This document shows, one piece after another, positions 37,801 to 61,639 of a stretch of 64,000 nucleotides of DNA. A program made the position numbers and the translations under genes. How positions within the stretch are numbered: the stretch's first letter is position 1; each line of letters begins with the position of its first letter. The stretch comes from Megascapheus bottae (lineage: Eukaryota; Chordata; Mammalia; Rodentia; Geomyidae), in the NCBI GenBank assembly GCA_024803745.1, contig JANJXV010000013.1, forward strand, positions 14,443,501 through 14,507,500, read 5' to 3'. Below the pieces are notes generated by a model. The model did no database searches. It was not told the origin of the DNA and was given only the letters and a program-made list of their open reading frames with translations.

Positions 37801-38084
37801 CCTGCAGGAGCAGGCCCAGTGCTGTTTACCTCCTCCTCTCTCCCTTAGGCTCCTTCTGCATGGAGATTCTTCCTCAGCATGCCGCCACATGTGGAGAGAC
37901 CTCCCCGCCTCAGCCAGCTTCTCCTTCTTCCTCATCATCTTCATCCCCATCTGTACTTTGGGTGTCCTCTCCAGAGAGCTCACCACCCACTTCCTGGATC
38001 CAGTGCCCTCTCTGCCACTTGCAGTTCTCAGCAGAAGAAGTTGAAGAACATGCCAGCACGTGTGGGGACCTTCTCTGGGCATGA
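25769..38084 (+). CDS. XNDC1: XNDC1: XRCC1 N-terminal-domain protein with two C-terminal zinc fingers (9 coding exons)
   Basis: Joining 25769-25813, 26922-27063, 27966-28121, 29343-29500, 31644-31720, 31937-32109, 33121-33202, 36801-36925 and 37849-38084 gives 1194 nt, 397 codons plus stop, with GT-AG at every junction and matching phases. Residues 1 to about 150 follow the XRCC1 N-terminal domain: MAPVKISHIVSFSSQ, then DPKYPVENLL, GVRMFKD and SWDRLRLTCSQPF. In XRCC1 this domain binds DNA polymerase beta and nicked DNA. The middle (about 150-310) is basic, Ser/Pro-rich and probably disordered. The C-terminus has two fingers of equal spacing, CX2CX11HX3C: C315/C318/H330/C334 and C372/C375/H387/C391, the pattern of RAD18-type UBZ4 ubiquitin-binding fingers. 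Function is inferred (DNA repair or ubiquitin binding). In mouse this gene reads through into TRPC2. An internal Met at 28055 begins MLMSLTDSK, which I recall as the start used for the long mouse TRPC2 entry. Confidence 0.88.
25876..26120 (+). repeat. Type B SINE in XNDC1 intron 2
   Basis: Complete; AAAT-rich tail. Confidence 0.83.
26121..26921 (+). other. XNDC1 intron 2, unique part
   Basis: No repeat or further exon recognised before the exon 3 acceptor. Confidence 0.5.
26922..27063 (+). CDS. XNDC1: XNDC1 exon 3
   Basis: Acceptor GATTTAG, donor GTTG|GTGAGT, ends in phase 1. It encodes the XRCC1-like stretch from DPKYPVENLL to PINYIDV. Confidence 0.9.
27384..27579 (+). repeat. Type A SINE with 13-bp target-site duplication
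   Basis: AAAGTAGAGTCAG occurs perfectly at 27371-27383 and 27580-27592; B box GGTTCGATTCC intact. Confidence 0.92.
27966..28121 (+). CDS. XNDC1: XNDC1 exon 4
   Basis: Acceptor TTTCACTAG, donor GATG|GTAAGG, phase 1 at both ends. Encodes NCGCAFLQIDVG through GVRMFKD, equivalent to the middle of the XRCC1 N-terminal domain. It contains the internal Met at 28055. Confidence 0.9.
28122..29342 (+). other. XNDC1 intron 4 with old B1 fragments
   Basis: Minus-strand B1-like remnants near 28500-28615, 28768-28862 and 29170-29300; otherwise unassigned. Confidence 0.5.
29343..29500 (+). CDS. XNDC1: XNDC1 exon 5
   Basis: Acceptor CTGCCTCAG, donor CAG|GTATGA, ends in phase 0. Encodes ESWDRLRLTCSQPFTRHQSF, the last conserved block of the XRCC1-like domain, then a Ser-rich linker. 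Confidence 0.9.
29532..29793 (-). repeat. Type B SINE with 12-bp target-site duplication
   Basis: AAGGATTTTGTG at 29520-29531 and 29794-29805. It lies between XNDC1 exon 5 and the possible alternative terminal exon. Confidence 0.88.
29817..29879 (+). other. XNDC1: Possible alternative terminal exon of XNDC1
   Basis: A strong acceptor (TTTTCTTTCAG) precedes a phase-0 frame of 20 codons ending in TGA (VPVNSSSSLSDREKMQANES). Exon 5 ends in phase 0, so the join would give a short protein holding only the XRCC1-like domain. No clear poly(A) signal was seen nearby. Confidence 0.3.
30224..30555 (-). repeat. SINE right-unit fragment split by a type A SINE
   Basis: Inner type A SINE 30326-30539 (minus). 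GCTCTTCAGC followed by T6 is duplicated at 30316-30325 and 30540-30549. Confidence 0.8.
30562..30955 (+). repeat. Type B SINE followed by type A SINE
   Basis: 30562-30758 (type B, 3' part truncated) directly joined to 30762-30955 (type A). Confidence 0.78.
31137..31333 (+). repeat. Type A SINE
   Basis: GGGAGTTTGGCCTAGTGG, B box GGTTCAATTCC, A12 tail. Confidence 0.88.
31644..31720 (+). CDS. XNDC1: XNDC1 exon 6
   Basis: Long T/C tract then CAG acceptor, donor GTAAGT. Phase 0 in, phase 2 out. Encodes a linker containing SIRRTFFPDPRP. Confidence 0.82.
31937..32109 (+). CDS. XNDC1: XNDC1 exon 7
   Basis: Acceptor CTCTTCAG, donor GAAG|GTGAGG. Phase 2 in, phase 1 out. Encodes a predicted helical stretch (ISELKDILKQLQPGPLGR) and a Pro/Asn-rich linker. 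Confidence 0.82.
32240..32345 (+). repeat. MIR-like fragment
   Basis: GCCCCAGTTTCCTCATCC preceded by a diverged MIR core. Confidence 0.5.
32385..32615 (+). repeat. Type B SINE
   Basis: Short left end, both units otherwise present; AAAT-rich tail. Confidence 0.8.
32721..32830 (+). repeat. B1 monomer
   Basis: AATCTGGGCTGTGTAGCAAG and ACCTTGTCTCAGAAACC, the classical B1 3' half. Confidence 0.75.
33121..33202 (+). CDS. XNDC1: XNDC1 exon 8
   Basis: Acceptor CTAACACAG, donor CGAAG|GTAAGT. Phase 1 in, phase 2 out. Very basic segment (EPRKNRKKEH to QKVQNRR), possibly a nuclear-localisation region. Confidence 0.78.
33660..33850 (+). repeat. Type B SINE, diverged
   Basis: Left unit clear; right unit shortened. 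Confidence 0.65.
33906..34107 (+). repeat. Type A SINE with target-site duplication
   Basis: AAAGATGAAAAAA lies on both sides; A/B boxes intact; A17 tail. Confidence 0.85.
34245..34480 (+). repeat. Type B SINE
   Basis: Both units with moderate divergence. Confidence 0.78.
34552..34755 (+). repeat. Type A SINE
   Basis: GGGCCAGGAGTTTGGTCTAG left end, right unit, AATAAT tail. Confidence 0.82.
34885..35400 (+). repeat. Type B SINE split by type A SINE and by a tRNA fragment
   Basis: Outer element 34885-35026 and 35227-35400. Inner type A SINE 35027-35223 is flanked by AAARCTGGAAGTAG repeats. A second, 39-nt insert lies at 35268-35306. Confidence 0.78.
35272..35307 (+). pseudogene. 5' half of tRNA-Glu(CTC), candidate tailless retropseudogene
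   Basis: TCCCTGGTTAACTAGTGG followed by TTAGGATTCGTCGCTCTC matches the tRNA-Glu(CTC) sequence I know from base 1 into the anticodon loop at 32 of 36 positions, and then stops. There is no poly(A). It interrupts a SINE right unit, and CTCAAGTTCTAGA..ACTA is repeated at 35249-35267 and 35307-35325 (two mismatches in 19), so it looks like a retroposed tRNA half. Confidence 0.72.
35643..35762 (+). repeat. B1 monomer
   Basis: GCTGCCTGTAATCCCAAGAC and CTGTAGCAAG; no right unit. Confidence 0.65.
35961..36376 (+). repeat. Two tandem type A SINEs
   Basis: 35961-36157 (partly deleted right unit) and 36160-36376, ending in an AAAT-type tail. Confidence 0.8.
36530..36772 (-). repeat. Old type B SINE
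   Basis: Diverged; GGATTATAGGCATGCGCCAT at the B1 end. It ends 30 bp before the exon 9 acceptor. Confidence 0.6.
36801..36925 (+). CDS. XNDC1: XNDC1 exon 9
   Basis: Acceptor TTCTCACAG, donor GCAG|GTAAGC, ends in phase 1. Basic Arg/Thr-rich stretch, then HGQCPICA, the first half of zinc finger 1. Confidence 0.82.
37200..37758 (+). repeat. L2 LINE split by a type B SINE
   Basis: L2 at 37200-37260 and 37520-37758 (TTCCAGGCACACAGTAAATA near its end); type B SINE at 37262-37515. Confidence 0.65.
37849..38084 (+). CDS. XNDC1: XNDC1 exon 10 (terminal coding exon)
   Basis: Acceptor TCCCTTAG. Finishes zinc finger 1 (SFCMEILPQHAATC), then a Ser/Pro-rich spacer and complete finger 2 (CPLCHLQFSAEEVEEHASTC), then GDLLWA and TGA at 38082-38084. 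No GT donor lies between finger 2 and the stop. Confidence 0.85.
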
Positions 38085-39139
38085 GCCACGTGGGGAGATT
38101 TCTTCATGGCTGAAGGCTGTTATGCCAAGCTTCTTATTCCCTCAAGATTGCCTGTTCCCAAGCATCTTTACACTCCAATTCCCAACTGTCAAGACTTTAT
38201 TGCTATGGCACCCAAGTCTCCTGAGGACAGCCCCATCTTTCTTCCCCACTTGGAACTTCTGGAATAGGATTGATGATCTGTCTAGAGCCTTGAGATATCA
38301 GAACGTCTTCCTGTGTGAATGGTACACATCCTCACATCCATTTTCTTAAAGGAAAACTGAGGCCCATTGAAAAGAAAAAATGCTAACTGGATACTGGTTA
38401 CTCATGTTTATAATCTTAAGTACTCAGAGGCTGAGATTTGAAGATCAGAATTTGAAACGAGCTTAGGCAGAAAAGTCTTTGAGATTCCAATTCCAGTAAC
38501 CAACCAAAAACCAGACTGAAGGCATGCTTAGGTGTTTAGAACCTCACAGTTGGAACTGTGAGTGAGCAAGCAAAAGCCTGAGGCCCTGAGTCAAGCCTTA
38601 GTAGTGGTATGACAAAAAAAAAAAAATCCTATAATGTTACAAGACTGGATTTTGAGTGTGAGCCTGACATCTAGCAACCCATGAACTTCACTTTCTGTTG
38701 AATCCTTTGTCACTTTCCTAGGCGTAACTAGGTATCAGTACTGTCATATGACTTCAAATTGTACGTTGGGCTTTCCAGAGTTGATTCTAGTAGCTGAGAG
38801 AAAAACCCCTTAACCCATGTAGTCATAGAGTGTTAATGACAAGGAATGGGCCTGGGCTTGGCTGGACACTCATTCCATTCCCATCTGCACACTCAGTTCC
38901 CTGGAGCTACAATACTCCAAATTCTGTTCCTGCCTTCTGTGAGCAACTGTACACTATCTCCCCTTCCCCAGAGGATTTCACTATGGCACTCCAGCTCCCC
39001 AAGGTTTAGGGCAGAGGGGAGCAGCTGGTCCTGGCAAACAGAGGGCCCAGGGCGGGGTTTTGAGTGGGTAGAAAACACAATGCTGGGTGCACTCAGGGGA
39101 GCAGATAGCAAGAGTTCGGACCTCCAGTCCTGCCTACAG
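38085..39139 (+). other. XNDC1 3' UTR / TRPC2 5' flank
   Basis: No coding exon. It contains an old B1-like dimeric SINE at 38390-38625 and otherwise unique sequence leading to the TRPC2 first exon. The vomeronasal promoter of TRPC2 would be expected here, but no TATA box stands out. Confidence 0.45.
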
Positions 39140-39153
39140 AAGTGGGTGCTACC

Positions 39154-56753
<17,600 letters not shown>

Positions 56754-56842
56754 TGCCACGGAAGGTGCCCTTCTGTCAGTAAACAGCTTAGTGGGTGGAA
56801 TGAGGGCCACTCAGTAGAAGCGTCTGTGGAATCCCTGGTCTT

Positions 56843-56848
56843 AATAAA
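56843..56848 (+). terminator. TRPC2: TRPC2 poly(A) signal
   Basis: AATAAA 90 bp after the TRPC2 stop, followed by T/G-rich sequence; a short 3' UTR. Confidence 0.8.
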
Positions 56849-57035
56849 GTCTCTTCATGTGAATGTCAGATACCTGCTGCCTCTTGTGGTTTGAGGTCTT
56901 CTTTCAACTTTCCCCTGAAATGGACTTAGTGTGAGCAGGGCAGAGAAAAATGGCCTTCTCTAGGGCTTTTAGTATTTTGGGCTTAGAATCTCACACTGGA
57001 TTTCTCAGATCTATGTTTGCTTGTTTGTTTTCTTT

Positions 57036-57218
57036 TCTTTTTGCTAGGCCTGGGGCTTGAACTCAGGGCCTTGGCACTGACCCTGAGCTGCTTTTTGCTC
57101 AAGGCTGGCACTCTATCACTTGAGCCAACCTTTTCTGTTTATGTGGTACTGAGGAACTGAACCCAGGGCTTCATGCATCTTAGACAAGCACTCTACCACT
57201 AAGCCGCATTCCCAGCCT
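57036..57218 (-). repeat. Type A SINE
   Basis: Older copy between the TRPC2 and ART5 3' ends. Confidence 0.75.
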
Positions 57219-57279
57219 GATCTCTCAGCTCTTTAGCGGAAAGAGTTTGGCTCAGGAAGTAGAAGATCTGGGAAGCAAA

Positions 57280-57370
57280 AGCCGTGCCTTTAGCATTCAC
57301 TCTCTGACCTTGAGCAAGGTGCATGCTTCCATGACCTTGCATTTCTCACCAGCGGAACAGGGCTAAGGAA
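57280..57370 (+). repeat. MIR fragment
   Basis: TCTCTGACCTTGAGCAAGGT resembles the MIR core. Confidence 0.4.
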
Positions 57371-57715
57371 TCCATCTGCCCCCTTTCTTGCCTTCATATG
57401 CATGTGTTTGCAATGACAAAATGTAACCAGCACAGAATAAACCAGTCATAAAGTTCCATGTCCCCACATGACAGCACCATTTAATTGAGTAGCCATCACA
57501 ATTCTTCCCTCACTTGTCCCGGGAAGTACTCCCCTTATCATGGGTTTCTCTCTACCCCGTCGAAATCTCGGGTCTCCCCATAACCTGGTCGGGGAGGTGG
57601 CAGCTAGGGTCTGGCTCCAATTCTATGCTCTTGCTCCTGGAGGCTGTTCAGAACTGCCCTTCTTCACAGGAAAATCACAAGTTCCCAAGATCCCTAAGTG
57701 GCAGGTGTAGGACTT

Positions 57716-57819
57716 TCAGGGCCCAGCTCCTGTGAGCTGGAACCCCCCAGGGGCCAAAAGCAGGGTCTTCCAGGAGTGCAGAGAGAAAGCCCCCTCAGAG
57801 GGTGGCTCTGGCTGCCCTG
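57716..57819 (-). CDS. ART5: ART5 coding exon 4 (terminal)
   Basis: Acceptor CTCTTAACAG, 100 bp from exon 3. Encodes PSEGAFSLHSWKTLLLAPGG and FQLTGAGP, then TGA; resembles the rodent ART5 tail. Confidence 0.8.
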
Positions 57820-60655
57820 CTGTTAAGAGAAAGAAGAAAAGGCAGTGGGATCAGCAGACTGAGAGGTTGGGAGCAGCTGAGAGAGCACAGCTCAAAGGGA
57901 GGGCAGGAAGGAGGCTCACCTGGTGCAGACACACAGCCCCGCCTCTTCTTGCCTGCAACAGAGACTAGGTGAGGTGACTCCCACACTGCAGAAGTCTTTC
58001 TGCCAGGCCAGGCCTCCATGGGGCCATTCCCCTCTCAGGATGTCCTCCCTTTATCCAAAGGCAAGCTTCTTGTTTCCTTTCTGCCTTCCTCCTCCAGGTA
58101 GGCTTTCCAGATTGCCCATCCACCTTCACTAGCCATTTCTCCTTTTTGTCCATGTCTCGGCCCTTGGGAATAGTCTACTCCTGTCCTGGCCAACCTGGGC
58201 CTCCTAAGCTAGGAAGGAGTACTATCCTGTCTCTTGCCTGGGTGTGTGCCTTAGACGTCTAACACACAGAACCTTTCGAGAACACATGCAATCGTTTGAG
58301 ATATTCACAGATCTAGAAACACAGAACGTGGCAGAATGTTTGTCCCCTTCAATAAGGGGTCTCCCAAAGTCTCTAGGGAGCCTTGAGGGCTACCTTGACT
58401 TGTCTCATCCACTCTCACCAGACCCATGTACCCCCATGCATAACTTACCATCCAGATAAGCGCAGTTAAAGTGGCTGCAGGTCTGATTATGGCTCCAGAG
58501 AGTCACTAGGCTCTGGGTTCCATTCTGGGAGAACCGAGTGACCAAGAAGACTTCATGGGGGGGAATTAGCACCTCACGCTCCTCAGGGAAGACAGACAGG
58601 GCCTGGATATGGGCCCCAAAGCAAGTCCTTAGAGAGAAGAAGGTGGCATTACCAAACCTGCGGGCCACTGCCTCATCTAGGGAACTGGAGGCAAACTGGC
58701 CTAAGCGGACAGAGTCCCCCAGCCTGCTGGGTTCAAAACGAAGACTTCCCACGCCTCGGAACACCACCTCCCCAGCTTCCCTGCTGCAGCCTTCACTGCC
58801 CCGCAACAGCTGGAGGGCCCGGGTCAGGTAGAAATGCAAGGCCTTGAAGGGGAAATGCCTCATGTACAGCTCCCGGGAGCCACCGCCTGTCCGCACGGCC
58901 TGGTTCAGCTCCCAGTACAAGGTGTTAGATGAGTTGGTATAGACCATAACCGCTATTCCATGCTGGGCTTTGAAGCCAGCAGGTAGAGTGAGCCCTCGAC
59001 GCCGGTGCTCCCAGGCCTTCTGTGCTGCCTGCCAGGATTCTCGGAGCAGGCCATGGTGAGTCATCTCTTCCTTTAGCAGAGTGGCTGCCTTCTCTTCCAT
59101 CTCCTCTGAGCAGCCTACATAGGCATCATCGAAGGCATCTGGAGCCAGGCTCAATGGCAGAATAGGAACAGCCTGGACCTGTGGACATGAGGAAAAGGAG
59201 CCACATAGGGAGGTGTATAAGAGAGATGGGGGAGCAATAAGGGGGGTTATATATACATTATACACATATGATCATATATTATCAAACTATATTAGATGCA
59301 TGGATGAAAACATAATGAAACATAAAATTAAAATACACTAATAAAAGTAATATTAATAAATAGCAAGTTCAAAAAATGTTTAAGTTCAGAGCACTGGACA
59401 AGGGTCTCAGGGGCAAATCACTTCAGAAACACAGAATATCATTTTTTTTGCCAGTCGTGGGCCTTGAACTCAGGGCCTGAGCACTGTCCTTGGACTTTTC
59501 TCAAAGCTAGAGCTCTACCACTTGAGCCACAGCACCACTTCCAGCTTTTTTTTTTTTTTCTATGTATGTGGTATGAAGGAATTGAACCCCAGTCTTTGTG
59601 CATGCTAGGCAAGCACTCTACCACTAGGCCAAACTCCCATCTTCTTTTCATTTTTTTGCAGTTGTGGGACATGAACTCTGGGCCTGGGCATTGTCCCTGA
59701 GCTCTTCAGCTCAAGGCTACAGCCCTACCCCTTGAGCCACAGAGCCACTAACAGAAAATCATTTCTATGCCCAAATATCTGATATATACAAATGACAAGG
59801 CCCAAACAGGTGTAAATAGCACAGGCACTGGAGTCAGACAAACACAGGTTCAAACACCACCTACTAGCTGTGAGATCTTGAGTCAAGTCTCAGGTCTGGG
59901 CTTTTCTGGGCTTCAGGATCTCCACCTATAAATGGAGGTTACTTCCAACCTCACAGGGTTATTGTGAGGAACATAAAGATTGCTCTGCATAACCTAAAAG
60001 AGGCCATCTTGTCATTAAAGTTGTTCCTGTACTCAGTGGAAGGTGGGGCTACATGACAACATGCAGTTTTCTTCCTCTAAGATCTAGTATGCAGGTGAAT
60101 GATAAACTCAGTCTAATACCTGATCAGGTCCCCATCCTTCTCCTCTTATCTTTACAGAAACTCCTGCAAGTGCCAAATCATTGTCAGCCCTGAGTTTCCT
60201 GAGTCCTCTCCTGCTTTAGAAGCCTTCCAAGCAAACTAGGGGATGGGAGAGAGGAGATCAAGGAGTCCTAGAGAAGGAGGGTCTGCCAGGACAGCAGGAA
60301 ACCCAATGGGGTTTGCCTGAGCTGAGCCTGGGTCTGGAGGTGAGAAGTAGGGAAGAAAAGTTGAAGACAATTTCTAGAAAGGGATGACATGAAAGGGCTC
60401 TAGAGGTACTGGAAGGAGGCTGTGGGGGTGTGGGTGGGATAGAAGTCTGGTTCCTGTAGGGATGGACATCCCTAAGAAGAAGAGGACTGAGAGGAGGGAA
60501 GGGTCCTTGGGAGTTTTAAGGAGTCATCTACCAGCCCACCTCAAGATCTGTCCCTCAACCGCCCCTTGATGGCAAGGGATGGTTCCAGGAGTTACCTGCC
60601 AGAGGGTATGGAGGCAGAGGTGGCTGAGGAGGACCAGCAGAGCCACGAGCATCAT
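57716..60655 (-). CDS. ART5: ART5, secreted ecto-ADP-ribosyltransferase (4 coding exons)
   Basis: ART5 transfers ADP-ribose from NAD+ to arginine or water outside the cell. Joining 60655-60596, 59178-58449, 57952-57920 and 57819-57716 on the minus strand gives 927 nt, 308 codons plus stop, all junctions GT-AG and in phase. Residues 1-20 or so (MMLVALLVLLSHLCLHTLWQ) form a signal peptide. The ART fold fills residues 25-262, with the R-S-EXE triad visible: R161 in FRGVG, S184-S186 in FASSS, and E220-R221-E222 before VLIPPHEVF. Several Cys (43, 151, 206, 254, 259) suit an extracellular domain. The tail is short and ends LTGAGP with no hydrophobic GPI signal, consistent with ART5 as the secreted member. 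A second ATG lies 3 nt in. The gene is tail to tail with TRPC2, about 0.95 kb apart. Confidence 0.94.
57920..57952 (-). CDS. ART5: ART5 coding exon 3
   Basis: 33-nt exon, acceptor TTGCAG, donor CCAG|GTGAGC. Encodes GKKRRGCVSAP, the conserved basic motif after the catalytic domain. Confidence 0.88.
58449..59178 (-). CDS. ART5: ART5 coding exon 2 (catalytic domain)
   Basis: Acceptor TGTCCACAG, donor GGATG|GTAAGT. 730 nt from VQAVPILPLS to NCAYLD; holds all R-S-EXE residues. Confidence 0.96.
59440..59640 (-). repeat. Type A SINE in ART5 intron 1
   Basis: Complete, T8 at the left. Confidence 0.85.
59648..59752 (-). repeat. Solitary SINE right unit
   Basis: The right unit ends at GAGCCACTA with no left unit beyond it. 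Confidence 0.65.
59810..59980 (+). repeat. MIR SINE
   Basis: GGTTCAAACACCACCTACTA, GCTGTGAGATCTTGAGTCAA, then CCTCACAGGGTTATTGTGAG in MIR order. Confidence 0.82.
60596..60655 (-). CDS. ART5: ART5 coding exon 1 (signal peptide)
   Basis: 20 codons, MMLVALLVLLSHLCLHTLWQ, to a CAG|GTAACT donor; phase 0 out. Upstream 5' UTR is not delimited. Confidence 0.88.
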
Positions 60656-61400
60656 CCTCGGGGATTCTTAGGAGGGCAGGATATGGATAACGACCCACAG
60701 TGGTGGAGTTCTGGCTTGGATGGGCTCCAGGGTCTTCTCTGGTGAGGTCCAGGGCTTGGCCCAGGTGGGGCGGAAGGCGGGGCCAGGGGGCGGTCCTACG
60801 AGGGGGCGTGGCCTGACGTTTTACAGTCCCCGGCCCCACCCCTGGAATCCACTTCCCAGAATGCCAGACGCCCCCACGTTCGGCAGCTCGGGCCCAGAGA
60901 CTCCCCCACCCTCACCCCTCCACCCTGCGATGCTAGAGGTGCGACGGCGTTGGGACGCCACCGGGAGCGGGGTGGGGGCGGGGGTCGGGGACTGAGGACC
61001 CACCTGGAGGAGGCCGGGGTGGCAGGGGGAAGGAGAGCTGGGAGCTGGCTGCTGTGGGGGGCTGAAGTCCGGACGGCACCGCGCTGTTCCGGGACTGCTA
61101 CCCAAAGTCTCCCAGGCTAACTATAGCCCCTGGGCCGTAACCCGACACCTGTCTCCCCGACCACGGACGCGGGGCGTGGGGAGCAGCCGGGCGGGGGCCC
61201 GACTCCCCTCCCCGAGCACTCCGGCTTCTTCCCAGGACCCTCTTTCCGCTCCCGCCGAGGCGGAGAGGTTGTGGGAGGGGCTCTCCAGACTTGGCCTCAC
61301 CCTTAGGTGATCCTGACCGGCACCCCCCGCCCCCCCAGACCGCAGGGCAGTCGCCAGGCCCCGTGTGGCCAAGAGGTCTTCGCGTGGGCGCTCGCTCATT
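60656..61400. promoter_or_regulatory. GC-rich block upstream of ART5
   Basis: High GC with many CpGs and GC boxes. The frames on both strands are by-products of base composition. Possible promoter for ART5 (minus) or the next gene (plus). Confidence 0.45.
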
Positions 61401-61440
61401 TGCATACAATTTGCATGCAGACTCACACGGGGTCACGTGA
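61398..61440 (+). promoter_or_regulatory. Paired octamer motifs and E-box
   Basis: ATTTGCAT at 61398-61405 and again at 61409-61416, then the palindromic E-box TCACGTGA at 61433-61440. Confidence 0.5.
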
Positions 61441-61564
61441 GCGGTACCCACTCCCTGGCTGGGATAGATCCCTAGCTCTGGCTGTGGATTCCAGGATCCA
61501 GCTCTGGCCCCTACCTCACACCCCATCTCTCTCCCTCTAGTCCTCTCAGACTCAGGTGACCCCA

Positions 61565-61618
61565 TGTTTGTAAACATTAGTCTTCCCTCCCACTGCTTCT
61601 GCTCTTTCCTATAAATAA
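61565..61618 (+). promoter_or_regulatory. Forkhead palindrome and MEF2/TATA-like box
   Basis: TGTTTGTAAACA at 61565-61576; CTATAAATAA at 61609-61618 fits both a MEF2 site and a TATA box. Possible start of a plus-strand transcript, perhaps ART1. Confidence 0.4.
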
Positions 61619-61639
61619 CCTGGCTCTGAGTTTTGGATG

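Noticed and set aside
37705..38082. 125-codon minus-strand frame opposite XNDC1 exon 10
   Set aside because: Shadow of the Ser/Pro-rich coding exon on the other strand.
61098..61577. 159-codon minus-strand frame and overlapping frames at 60.5-61.6 kb
   Set aside because: GC-rich sequence lacks stops on both strands; no conserved motif or splice structure.
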